Shown here: piece after piece, positions 1 to 8,035 of the stretch
Numbering within the stretch: position 1 is the stretch's first letter
Layout of the letters: each line of letters starts with the position of its first letter
Source of the DNA: CAVYTF01 sp963771435
Lineage (GTDB): Bacteria > Bacteroidota > Bacteroidia > Chitinophagales > Chitinophagaceae
Length of the DNA: 64,000 nucleotides
Direction: 5' to 3'
Assembly (NCBI GenBank): GCA_963771435.1
Contig: CAVYTF010000018.1
Coordinates: 1-64,000, forward strand
The notes under the pieces: generated by a model
What the model was told of the DNA's origin: nothing
Databases searched by the model: none
Seen by the model: the letters and a program-made list of their open reading frames with translations, nothing else
Position numbers and translations under genes: made by a program

Positions 1-2
1 CG

Positions 3-791
3 ACGGTGCCTGCAACAATAACGCAGCCATCAGCACCTGTAAGCTTTGGTACAGTACAGGGCGGACAGGGATGTACAGGTAATGCAGGGATAGTAATAAC
101 AGCATCAGGTGGCTATGGAGGATACAGCTACAGCGACAACGGGGGCAGCAGCTACCAGTCAGGTTCAACGTTCAGCAACCTGTCATACGGCAACTATACA
201 GTAGCTGTAAAAGACCAGAATGGTTGTGCAGCACCAACAGCGGTAGTGAAGTTAAGCGCACTGAGCTCATCCGCGATCCAGGGAACGCTGACGGTATGCC
301 CAGGCGGCACGACGACGATCTATACGATCCCGTCAGGCGGAGAGGCACCTTATTCCTACAACCTTGACAGTTCTGTGTTTGTTCCGAGCAGCGAACGTTA
401 TTTCAGCGTACCTGCAGGAGTGCATACGATAACAGTAAAGGATAACCTGAGCTGTACATATACACCTGCGGCGGTAACAGTTACATCGATGAGCTGTATG
501 GGGCTTGTTGAAGGCGGAGGAGAGCAGAAGGTACAATCAGCATCATCAATGTTTGCAGCGCATGTGATGCCGAACCCTGCACAGGGAGCATTCCATTTGC
601 AGATGGAGAGCAGCAGCAGGGAAGAGGTGGAGCTGACGGTGACCAATATGCAGGGAGTGAAAGTGTATGAAGGCAGGGGAGGAGTAGCTAACCTGTATGA
701 GTTCGGGTCAGGCTTTACAAGCGGTATGTATATATTGCAGATAAGGCAGGGCAATGAGGTGCATACGGTTAAGCTGGTGAAGGGGAACTAG
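3..791 (+). CDS. T9SS-secreted SprB-repeat surface protein, C-terminal part
   Basis: The gene enters from the left edge, so only about 262 C-terminal residues are visible. Two SprB-type repeats can be read: one ends in a GNYTVAVKDQNGC motif near residues 45-75, the other in VHTITVKDNLSC near residues 135-160. The last 75 residues, starting at MPNPAQGAF and containing the NMQG turn and a GMYILQIRQG strand, form a type A T9SS C-terminal sorting domain. In this family the repeats build a long extracellular adhesin exported by the type IX system, and the sorting domain is removed at the cell surface. A rho-independent terminator follows 38 bases after the stop. The true start lies outside the window, so total length and adhesin type are unknown. 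Confidence 0.85.
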   Translation, partial: TVPATITQPSAPVSFGTVQGGQGCTGNAGIVITASGGYGGYSYSDNGGSSYQSGSTFSNLSYGNYTVAVKDQNGCAAPTAVVKLSALSSSAIQGTLTVCPGGTTTIYTIPSGGEAPYSYNLDSSVFVPSSERYFSVPAGVHTITVKDNLSCTYTPAAVTVTSMSCMGLVEGGGEQKVQSASSMFAAHVMPNPAQGAFHLQMESSSREEVELTVTNMQGVKVYEGRGGVANLYEFGSGFTSGMYILQIRQGNEVHTVKLVKGN

Positions 792-793
792 AG

Positions 794-828
794 TAATTGA
801 TAATCTATAATTGACAATTGATAATGAA
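794..828. repeat. heptanucleotide tandem repeat (TAATTGA type)
   Basis: Five consecutive 7-base units (TAATTGA, TAATCTA, TAATTGA, CAATTGA, TAATGAA) lie between the stop codon of the T9SS cargo gene and its terminator. The phase is exact. The same kind of 7-base array recurs at several other places in the window. Confidence 0.7.
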
Positions 829-857
829 GGCCATCCTGAAAAGGGTGGCCTTTTTTT
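829..857 (+). terminator. rho-independent terminator
   Basis: A 9-bp stem (GGCCATCCT paired with AGGGTGGCC, one G-U pair) is followed by seven T. It ends the SprB-repeat gene. Confidence 0.85.
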
Positions 858-1096
858 GTTTGAACTACGAAAATCCTGTGTTCAATTCCAAAGATCTTAA
901 GTAATTTTATTTTTAGACGCCTTTAAGCTAAGCTGTTTTAGTAGCAGGCAGGAAAGAGATGCGAAGAATGTTTTGGGTGACGAAGAAAGTAAATAAAGTG
1001 AGGTAGAGTTGACGGGGATGGGCTTGAGAAGCGCCGCGGTAACAGGCACGTAGAGGCAAAAAGGAGTGCGCGAAATATGAATATAAAACAGTTCAT
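858..1096. other. intergenic, no gene seen
   Basis: This stretch between two facing terminators has no convincing reading frame, RNA gene or repeat. It is purine-rich around 950-1050. Confidence 0.4.
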
Positions 1097-1118
1097 AAAA
1101 AAAGCCCCAAGAGGGGCC
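1097..1118 (-). terminator. rho-independent terminator
   Basis: Read on the minus strand, GGCCCCTCTTGGGGC forms a short GC-rich hairpin followed by seven T. It lies 23 bases beyond the stop of the PepSY-like gene. Confidence 0.8.
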
Positions 1119-1140
1119 TTGATGAATTGGCTTTTATTAT

Positions 1141-1624
1141 TCAGTGGTTTATTGTTTTGCTGAAAATACTTATTTCTCCTTCAGCTGAAACTTTGAGGAT
1201 GATGGATGATCTTGGGTTTTTAAGCAATACATAATAATTAGGTTTATTTTGGGCATCATCAAATTCAATTGCCTGTGTTACTACATTGCCATCATATTTT
1301 TTGTTGATCGTTTTTAAAGCTTCGGCCGGAAGTGATCCGGCGCTTATTTCCCTGCTTACGCCAAAATAGTCTCCATTGTTATCATAAAAAGCTTCCATTT
1401 TTTGGTTCATCCATTCGAAAGACGCTTCTGTATAAAGATCGGTTACCAACCACGTTATACCGGTTGCATTTTTAAATACATCAGAAAAATGGCTTGTCAC
1501 CTTTTGATCAATTTCTTCCGGGCCAGAAGCAAATGCACTCATAGCTGTAGTAAGTAGTAGTAATGCTACAATGGTATATTTCCTGCCTGCAGAAAAATAT
1601 ACTTGAAAAAATGTTGTGTTTCAT
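1141..1624 (-). CDS. secreted PepSY-like (BLIP-like) small protein, frameshifted signal peptide
   Basis: The readable frame gives 133 residues with two related halves: a KNATGITWLVTDLY region, then a FYDNNGDYFGVSREI strand pair, then a second copy-like segment ending in SAEGEISIFSK. This matches the small periplasmic PepSY-like or beta-lactamase-inhibitor-like proteins common in Chitinophagaceae. The function of that family is unknown. Upstream of the first in-frame ATG (1542) the same frame still encodes a hydrophobic stretch (KYTIVALLLLTTA), and an ATG at 1624 (MKHNIF) lies one base out of frame. Removing one T from the six-T run at about 1605-1610 joins them into a complete signal peptide. 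The real start is therefore probably 1624 with a sequencing indel. Family assignment is moderate. Confidence 0.55.
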
Positions 1625-1899
1625 GATTTTTTAATTTTTTTGTTTGTTCAAATGTAGAGTCAGCGGCAGACTATTACCACAGAATTGTGACTAATAAGAA
1701 ATATTTCGTAGATAATTGGATAAACGGTAAGTTCATTTGCCAAGAGAATATTTACCCGCTCTGAAAAGCAGGCGCAACGGGGTTTTGTCCTATTCTTAAA
1801 AGAAATATAAATAAAGCAGATGCGTGTTAAATAAATATAATGTGGATGAATGGCGGAAATCTAAGGCGATATTGGAGAAGCAAGGCAGAAGAAAATCAT
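1625..1899. other. divergent intergenic region
   Basis: AT-rich spacer between the PepSY-like gene (minus) and dxs (plus). No further gene or repeat is visible. It should hold both promoters, of which only the dxs box is clear. Confidence 0.4.
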
Positions 1900-1907
1900 T
1901 ATTTTTG
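1900..1907 (+). promoter_or_regulatory. Bacteroidota -7 box of dxs
   Basis: TATTTTTG matches the TAnnTTTG consensus of the primary Bacteroidota sigma factor, 19 bases before the dxs ATG. A weak TTGG at 1872-1875 could be the -33 element, at a slightly long spacing. Confidence 0.55.
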
Positions 1908-1926
1908 TATTTCCTAATATTTTCAA

Positions 1927-3882
1927 ATGCAAATAAATCCAGGCGTTTTATTACGCAATATCCAGTCCCCTGAAGATGTGAAGAAACTGACGCGAACGCA
2001 GTTGAACCAACTTTGTGATGAACTGCGGCAATATATTATTGATGTGGTAAGTGTGCATGGCGGCCATTTTGGAGCAAGTTTGGGCGTGGTGGAGCTTACA
2101 GTGGCGCTGCATTATGTTTATAATACACCTTATGACCAGCTTGTATGGGATGTTGGGCACCAGGCATACGGTCATAAAATATTAACGGGGCGGAGGGATA
2201 ATTTTATCACTAACAGGAAATATAAAGGGCTTAGCGGTTTCCCAAAACGGAGCGAAAGCGAATATGATACTTTTGGCGTTGGGCATTCTTCCACATCTGT
2301 TTCTGCAGCTCTTGGCATGGCGATGGCTGCAAAATATAAAAAGGAAAACAGGAAGTCTGTGGCTATCATTGGCGATGGGGCAATGACGGCGGGCTTGCTT
2401 TTGAAGCGCTGAACCATGCGGGAGTGACTGATGCGGACATGCTGGTGATACTGAATGATAACTGTATGAGCATTGATCCGAATGTTGGCGCGCTAAAAGA
2501 ATACCTGACTGATATTACTACTTCCCCTACTTATAATAAAGTGCGTGATGATGTTTGGAAAGTGATGGGCAAATTGCCGGTTGGCAAGAATTTTACACGG
2601 GAAATGGCAAGCAAGTTTGAGGCAAGCATGAAAGGGCTTGTGAGCAAGAGCAGTAATCTTTTTGAAGCATTCAAGTTCCGTTATTTCGGGCCGATTGACG
2701 GGCATAATATTACCAAACTGGTTGATACCCTTAAGGATTTGAAAAAAATACCCGGCCCTAAACTATTGCATATTGTTACAATCAAGGGCAAAGGATATTC
2801 GCTAGCAGAAGATAGATCAAACGAAGTGGCACGCGCCGGGGCTGTTTGATAAAATAACCGGAGAAATTGTAAAGAAAAAATATGATCTGCCGCAGCCGCC
2901 AAAATACCAGGATGTGTTTGGGCATACTATTATAGAGCTTGCGGAGAAGAATGATAAGATCATGGGCATGACGCCTGCTATGCCAAGCGGTTCTTCATTG
3001 AAATTCATGATGGATAAAATGCCTGACCGTGCGTTTGATGTGGGCATTTGCGAGCAACACGCTGTTACACTGAGCGCGGGGCTTGCGACGCAGGGGATGA
3101 AGGTGTTCTGCAATATTTATTCATCGTTCATGCAGCGGGCTTATGACCAGGTGGTGCATGATGTGGCGATCCAAAAACTGCCTGTTGTGTTTTGTTTAGA
3201 CCGTGCAGGACTGGTCGGAGAAGATGGCCCTACCCATCATGGCGCTTATGATATTGCATACTTCCGATGTATTCCCAATATGATCATTTCAGCGCCGATG
3301 AACGAGCTGGAATTGCGCAACCTGATGTACACCTCACAACTTGATTCTACCAAGCTTCCTTTTGTAATACGCTATCCGCGCGGCGAAGGGGTAATGCCGG
3401 AATGGAGAAAACCTTTTGAAGAAATAACGATCGGCAAGGGAAGAAAATTAAAAGACGGAGATGATATTGCGATCCTTTCTTTTGGACACCCGGGGAATTT
3501 TGCTACTGCTGCCATACGTGAATTAAAGACGGAAGGTATTAATCCGGGGCATTATGACATGCGTTTTGCAAAGCCGCTGGACGCTAACCTGCTACATGAA
3601 GCCTTTACGAAATACCAAAAGATCATAACGGTGGAAGACGGGACAGTGGTTGGTGGTTTTGGCAGCGCAGTAGTTGAATTTATGGCGCAACATCATTACA
3701 ATGCTGAGATAAAAATACTAGGCATACCGGACAGCATAGTGGAACACGGCACACTGAAAGAACTGCAAAGAGAATGCGCTTATGATGCCGCAGGAATCGC
3801 TGAAGCAGCAAGGGAAATGATGAGAGAAAAAGTAAAGATGAATGTGCTTATCGGGGATAATTTTACCCAAATCCTTCCTTAA
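1927..3882 (+). CDS. dxs: 1-deoxy-D-xylulose-5-phosphate synthase (two frameshifts)
   Basis: Dxs condenses pyruvate and glyceraldehyde-3-phosphate to 1-deoxy-D-xylulose-5-phosphate, the first step of the MEP isoprenoid pathway, using thiamine diphosphate. The three frames together give the usual length of about 650 residues. Visible motifs are GHQAYGHK near residue 80, the ThDP and metal motif GDGAMTAG near residue 152, and the pyrimidine-domain motif DRAGLVGEDGPTHHG in the second half. Frame breaks: a missing base at about 2397 (after GGC TTG, where GCT TTT GAA GCG is expected) and an extra A at about 2814 (LAED then DQTKWHAPGLFDK in the next frame). No coding content is lost, so these look like sequence errors. 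The gene converges on mqnC and overlaps its end by four bases. ispF of the same pathway is at 12.1 kb. Confidence 0.93.
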
Positions 3883-5003
3883 TAATTAATAACCTGCTCG
3901 ACTATTGTTTTGGGAACTTTGCGCCACTCGTATTGCTGGTTGCGAAGTTGTGGCTCAAAGCCGGCTTCTTTTATTGCAGCTTGTATTGTTTTATAAGTAA
4001 AGCGATGAGGCGCGCCTGCCGCACTTACCACATTTTCTTCAATCATTATACTGCCAAAGTCGTTGGCGCCTGCATTAAGGCAAATCTGAGCTGTTTGTTT
4101 GCCTACGGTTAGCCAGCTTGCCTGTATGTTTTTGATATTTGGGAGCATGATACGGCTGAGGGCAATCATGCGAATATATTCTTCGGCAGTGGTGAGGTTA
4201 TGTACTCCGCGGATGCGGGTAAGTAGTGTATCTACATCCTGGAAGGTCCAGGGGATGAAGGCAAGGAAGCCTTTGGCTGATACCGGTTTGAGTGCCTGCA
4301 CTTCGCGGAGGCGGACAAGGTGAATGAAGCGTTCTTCAATGGTTTCAACATGGCCGAACATCATGGTGGCGCTGGTGGTGATGTTTAGTTTATGGGCTTC
4401 GCGCATGATGGCGAGCCATTCATCTGCGCCACATTTGCCTTTGCTTATGAGCCTGCGCACCCGATCCACTAATATCTCTGCCCCTGCGCCGGGGAGGGAA
4501 TCCATGCCTGCTTCTTTTAAAGCGATGAGTACTTCACGATGCGTTGACTTTTCTAATTTGGTGATATGAGCGACTTCGGGCGGGCCGAGGGTATGCAGCT
4601 TTATGGTTGGGAATTCTTCTTTTATCTGGCGGAATGTTTTTACATAGAAGTCTAAACCCAGTTCGGGATGGTGGCCGCCCTGCAGGAGAAGCTGATCGCC
4701 GCCGAAACGGAGTGTTTCTTCAATCTTGCGGCGGTAGGTGTCCATGCCTGTAATATAGGCCTCAGGATCGCCGGGAATGCGGTAGAAGTTGCAGAACTTG
4801 CAGTTGGCGATGCAGACGTTGGTGGTATTTACATTACGGTCTATCTGCCAGGTAACCTTGCCATGAGGTACCTGTTTCTTTCGTAACTCGTCAGCTACGT
4901 ACATTAATTCTGTAAGTGGGGCATTGTGGAAGAGAAAAACGCCTTCTTCTACTGAGAGAGAGTCAAAGTTTAGGGCGCGGGAATATAGTGATGCGAGGTC
5001 CAT
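3879..5003 (-). CDS. mqnC: cyclic dehypoxanthinyl futalosine synthase, radical SAM
   Basis: A 374-residue radical SAM enzyme of the MqnC/MqnE/CofH group. The cluster motif CIANCKFC (C-x3-C-x2-C) is near residue 63, preceded by the family segment TWQIDRNVNTTNVC. The C-terminal GANDFGSIMIEENVVSAAG is typical of MqnC, which cyclises dehypoxanthine futalosine in the futalosine route to menaquinone. MqnE is the alternative but normally has a different C-terminal signature. No other mqn gene is in the window. On the minus strand a TAATTTTG box (5024-5031) ends 20 bases before the ATG, and an 11-base periodic repeat array begins about 120 bases upstream. Confidence 0.85.
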   Translation of the reverse strand: MDLASLYSRALNFDSLSVEEGVFLFHNAPLTELMYVADELRKKQVPHGKVTWQIDRNVNTTNVCIANCKFCNFYRIPGDPEAYITGMDTYRRKIEETLRFGGDQLLLQGGHHPELGLDFYVKTFRQIKEEFPTIKLHTLGPPEVAHITKLEKSTHREVLIALKEAGMDSLPGAGAEILVDRVRRLISKGKCGADEWLAIMREAHKLNITTSATMMFGHVETIEERFIHLVRLREVQALKPVSAKGFLAFIPWTFQDVDTLLTRIRGVHNLTTAEEYIRMIALSRIMLPNIKNIQASWLTVGKQTAQICLNAGANDFGSIMIEENVVSAAGAPHRFTYKTIQAAIKEAGFEPQLRNQQYEWRKVPKTIVEQVINY

Positions 5004-5023
5004 TTGTGTGATAGTTATGGGGG

Positions 5024-5031
5024 CAAAATTA
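5024..5031 (-). promoter_or_regulatory. -7 box of mqnC
   Basis: On the minus strand the sequence reads TAATTTTG, a full match to TAnnTTTG, 20 bases upstream of the mqnC ATG. Confidence 0.55.
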
Positions 5032-5123
5032 GGTAGAAATGAGGCAATTGTTATATGTGGTTTATATACTGCATTAATGGGAGGAAGCTATGAGAGTGGG
5101 AAAAGTAGCGGGAACTTAGGCAT

Positions 5124-5266
5124 ACAAGGATAGGGTTGCCATGCCTTTGGCTTGGCTTTGAGTGGGCATTAAGTGGGCTTTGGGTGGGAGTAAGGTGGGC
5201 TTTGACTGGGAGTAGGGTCTCTATAAGGTCTCTATAAAGTCTCTATAAGGTCTCTATAAGGGTAGG
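5124..5266. repeat. 11-nt periodic tandem array, about 13 units
   Basis: From ACAAGGATAGG to ATAAGGGTAGG the sequence divides into 13 consecutive 11-base units with no indel. The first block has units of the form TTTGnGTGGGC (5146-5211). The second has ATAAGGTCTCT repeated nearly exactly (5212-5255). Blocks differ in sequence but keep the same period. The array lies upstream of mqnC, and a second 11-base array lies upstream of queE. Confidence 0.8.
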
Positions 5267-5643
5267 AAAATGGGAGTTGGAAAGGATGAAAAGAGGAAAT
5301 CGTTGGCAATTTAGGATAAAGTTTGTTGGTGACAAAATATTTGTTTGAGGCAAAGTAAAAAGGAAAAAATAAAAAATTAAAATGTGTTATTGCATGGGTT
5401 GTGTTTGTAAAGGGCAATGACTATAATTCTGAAGAATTATTTTTTCACTGCTTTAAGGTACGCTGCACTAACACCTTGAAGAACTCAGATGCAAAGAATG
5501 ACGGGTCACTTACCTTAGTAATGCATTAGTCTAAGGAAATGGACGCTAAAAAACAAGCTTAAAACGCAGGGTCTCATGCTTTACACAGGCTATGCAATGA
5601 AGACCCTGCGCGGACGGACACCTTGAAGAACGAGGGGGCAGTT
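5267..5643. other. intergenic with a 10-bp hairpin and a direct repeat
   Basis: No gene is visible. A 14-base direct repeat ACACCTTGAAGAAC occurs at 5471-5484 and 5618-5631. Between the copies CGCAGGGTCT (5565-5574) pairs perfectly with AGACCCTGCG (5601-5610), and the helix can extend inward with bulges. It could be a small structured RNA or the remains of a mobile repeat. Nothing more can be said. Confidence 0.4.
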
Positions 5644-5748
5644 ATGAATTTAGTAATCTTGCTTGTATTGGGTATATATTTGTACTGGCGTCAGAATGTA
5701 AAGTTCATTAACCCAATCTTATACCATTTCTCCAAAGTACAGTCTTGA
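5644..5748 (+). CDS. possible 34-residue single-membrane-segment peptide
   Basis: ATG at 5644 opens a 34-codon frame starting MNLVILLVLGIYLYW, a credible single transmembrane helix with positive residues after it. It stops 6 bases before the ATG of the HPP gene, so translational coupling is possible. A GAGGGGGC run precedes the start. The family is not recognised, and a frame this short may occur by chance. A TATATTTG box inside it (5675-5682) could instead be the HPP promoter. Confidence 0.3.
   Translation: MNLVILLVLGIYLYWRQNVKFINPILYHFSKVQS
5675..5682 (+). promoter_or_regulatory. -7 box, candidate promoter of the HPP gene
   Basis: TATATTTG matches TAnnTTTG exactly and lies 72 bases before the HPP start codon. 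It competes with the reading of this stretch as a small coding frame. Confidence 0.35.
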
Positions 5749-5754
5749 AATTTG

Positions 5755-6300
5755 ATGGGAATTAAAAGTATATATCGATCTGTTAAGAATGTTGTTTCCA
5801 AGGAAACAATGATAAAACCCGTTGATCATTTATGGGCATTTATAGGGGCTTTTGTGGGGATAGGTTTAATTGGGCTTATACAAACTACAACATTTGGTGC
5901 GAATGATAATGTTTTTTTGATCGGCTCATTTGGGGCGTCTGCTGTTTTAATTTATGGTGCGCCTTACAGCCCTTTTGCTCAACCGAGAAACCTGATCGGG
6001 GGCCATTTGGTCAGTGCGTTTATTGGCGTAAGCATTCAGTTGCTTTTGCCGCATGAACTTTGGCTTTCTTCTGCTTTGGCTGTTTCTCTTTCTATAGTTG
6101 CTATGCAGATGACCAAAACCATGCATCCCCCGGGAGGGGGGACAGCTTTGATCGCAGTGGCTGGTTCAAAACAGGTGACAGGATCAGGGTATTATTATAT
6201 TCTTTCGCCTGTATTAAGCGGAGTGCTGATACTTTTTTTGGTGGCAATGATCGTCAATAATATGCCTAAGGGGAGAAGGTACCCTTATAAAAAGGAGTGA
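5755..6300 (+). CDS. HPP family membrane protein
   Basis: The 181-residue protein has four to five hydrophobic segments and the family-defining motif MTKTMHPPGGGTAL near residue 125, preceded by FLIGSFGASAVLIYGAP near residue 50. HPP proteins are integral membrane proteins. Some plant and cyanobacterial members have been linked to nitrite transport across membranes, but the bacterial role is unproven. ATG at 5755 is preferred over the TTG immediately before it. The downstream neighbour on the same strand is an unrelated secreted protein after a heptamer repeat. Confidence 0.85.
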   Translation: MGIKSIYRSVKNVVSKETMIKPVDHLWAFIGAFVGIGLIGLIQTTTFGANDNVFLIGSFGASAVLIYGAPYSPFAQPRNLIGGHLVSAFIGVSIQLLLPHELWLSSALAVSLSIVAMQMTKTMHPPGGGTALIAVAGSKQVTGSGYYYILSPVLSGVLILFLVAMIVNNMPKGRRYPYKKE

Positions 6301-6303
6301 GTT

Positions 6304-6338
6304 ATGGAGAATGGAGAATGGTGAATGGTGAATGGTGA
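6304..6338. repeat. heptanucleotide tandem repeat (ATGGTGA type)
   Basis: Five exact-phase units (ATGGAGA twice, ATGGTGA three times) directly follow the HPP stop codon. The sequence type is the same as the arrays at 27935 and 28971. Confidence 0.75.
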
Positions 6339-6481
6339 GTTGAAGGTACGCTAAAATTAAAATCATAATAGAAAAATTACAATTGGATTTATATAATTAT
6401 TAAATTCCGCTATAAAAAACTGCGCCCCTGCACAGTTTGGTCATTTAGAAGCACTTTTGCAGCCTTTAATATTTCTATAAT

Positions 6482-7876
6482 ATGAAAAAAGCTTTATTCT
6501 TAATGGCTTTCTTTTTTTGTATATGCCAGTTGCAGGCGCAAACGTTTGGTTATTTTGCAAGCGCTGTATATTTGAAAGACAGCGCTTCGAGCGCGTTTTA
6601 CAGTACGGCACCAACTTCCGGCGTTAATGCTATCAGCACTAATAATTTCAATAGTTTTCTTGGTTCCTATATTGAGAGGGCTGGTAACCTGACCATGGCG
6701 GGTGGTGAAGTGAAAACCTGGTTTAACCGCAGTGAATCTGAGGGAGAAGCTGTTGGCGTTTGTGGAGTGAACTTATACTTTGCTGTTTATCCAGAGGGAA
6801 ACCGCCCTGCGAGCCCTTCTTTTACATCTATCCCGCTCAGTTATTTTGACAGTTGCAGCAATGGAGCGTTCCCTACCGGTGGCCCATGCAGCGTTGGAGA
6901 TGAGAAATGGCAAACTACCGGGGGCACTTATGGATTGTCGACGTTTGCGCCAGGAACTTATACACTCGAAGTTTATTACCGGGTTTCAGGCACTTCTTCT
7001 GTGGATGGAGAAAACCCATGCGGTGAATATGTGTATGATAATAACAATAATAATCCTACAAATTATACTGCCAGCTTTACTGTAACGCCAGCGCCTCCTC
7101 CGCCTCCTGTGCCAACTATAAAAACAGTTCCAACGACTGTGAAAAATCTCTGCCCAGGGAGTTCTGTTAAACTAACTTCTTCTGCAAAAACAGGTAATCA
7201 CTGGAGCACAGGAGATACCACACAAAGTATAACCATTGATACGGCAGGTTCCTATTACGTGACGGTAACTGCGAACGGGCAGTCTTCTATGTCTGCAGTG
7301 AAAACAGTGACTTATGCAAAATGCGGCGCACCTAGTGCAAAAAGCCCGACGGCTATTGCCTCAACATCAGCAACTGTTAACTGGTCTTCGGTTTCCTGCG
7401 CAGCAGAATATACACTTGTATACCGTAAAAACGGAACGTCTGGGTTTAAAACAATTATCACCAGCGATACTACTTATAACCTAACCGGATTAGTTGCGGG
7501 AACGACTTACCAATGGAAAGTAAGAACCGTTTGTGTTGAAAGCCCTGTAACCGCCAGCGGTTATACTGCTCTTGCAAACTTCACCACAACAACGACATTG
7601 GCATTGAACCCCGTGCAGGAGAAAATGAATAATGTTTTGAGCTTAGTTCCCAACCCGGCACATTCATCCATGACGGTGAGCTTTTCAACGGCGGAGGCAA
7701 ATGCGATAGTGCAGGTGATCAATTCCACAGGACAATCTATTCTTCAAAAACAGGTTTCGACCTTTGGGGGAACCAATACCACGCAGCTTGATGTGTCTTC
7801 CCTTGCGCCGGGCAACTATATGCTGCTTGTGAAAACAAAGAACGGAATAGAGACCAAACAGTTTGTAAAAGAATGA
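6482..7876 (+). CDS. T9SS cargo protein with Ig-like and Fn3 domains
   Basis: A 464-residue exported protein. Residues 1-20 are a signal peptide ending QLQAQ. Residues 21-200 are a beta-rich region of unknown type. A proline linker (PPPPPVP) near 205 is followed by an Ig-like domain (about 212-280, with GSYYVTVTANG). A fibronectin type III domain follows (about 285-370, with SATVNWSSV and TYQWKVRTVC). Residues 390-464 form a type A sorting domain (SLVPNPAHSSM, then APGNYMLLVKTKNG). It should be secreted by the type IX system and either anchored to the surface or released. The N-terminal domain gives no hint of enzymatic activity. Confidence 0.85.
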   Translation: MKKALFLMAFFFCICQLQAQTFGYFASAVYLKDSASSAFYSTAPTSGVNAISTNNFNSFLGSYIERAGNLTMAGGEVKTWFNRSESEGEAVGVCGVNLYFAVYPEGNRPASPSFTSIPLSYFDSCSNGAFPTGGPCSVGDEKWQTTGGTYGLSTFAPGTYTLEVYYRVSGTSSVDGENPCGEYVYDNNNNNPTNYTASFTVTPAPPPPPVPTIKTVPTTVKNLCPGSSVKLTSSAKTGNHWSTGDTTQSITIDTAGSYYVTVTANGQSSMSAVKTVTYAKCGAPSAKSPTAIASTSATVNWSSVSCAAEYTLVYRKNGTSGFKTIITSDTTYNLTGLVAGTTYQWKVRTVCVESPVTASGYTALANFTTTTTLALNPVQEKMNNVLSLVPNPAHSSMTVSFSTAEANAIVQVINSTGQSILQKQVSTFGGTNTTQLDVSSLAPGNYMLLVKTKNGIETKQFVKE

Positions 7877-7922
7877 TGCGGAGTTAGATGGTTGTTGTTG
7901 GGGACATAATAATAGCATAAGT

Positions 7923-8011
7923 ATATTAATATTGAGCTATTAATATATCGCTCCTATGGAGCTTTATTGCGCCGTTTAAATTATTCTATTACTATTTAGC
8001 CTCTATGAGGC
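7923..8011. repeat. cluster of three short intergenic hairpins
   Basis: ATATTAAT pairs with ATTAATAT (7923-7946), and two GC-rich hairpins share one design: GCTCC-TAT-GGAGC (7950-7962) and GCCTC-TAT-GAGGC (7999-8011). They lie between convergent T9SS cargo genes and could terminate either. No long T run follows. Confidence 0.5.
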
Positions 8012-8035
8012 AGTATAAAGTCTAATACCTAAGGT

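Noticed and set aside
2424..2849. Programmed ribosomal frameshifting in dxs, prs or nadE
   Set aside because: No slippery heptamer with a downstream structure was seen at the breaks, and breaks occur at unrelated positions and in both directions.
1927..3882. dxs as three separate genes or a true pseudogene
   Set aside because: Both breaks are single-base, all motifs are intact on each side, and ispF of the same pathway is broken the same way while being essential. Sequencing error is the simpler reading.
5216..5259. Array of regulator operators with an 11-base half-site
   Set aside because: Units lack dyad symmetry and merge into a neighbouring block of different sequence but equal period, so a single operator motif does not explain the array.
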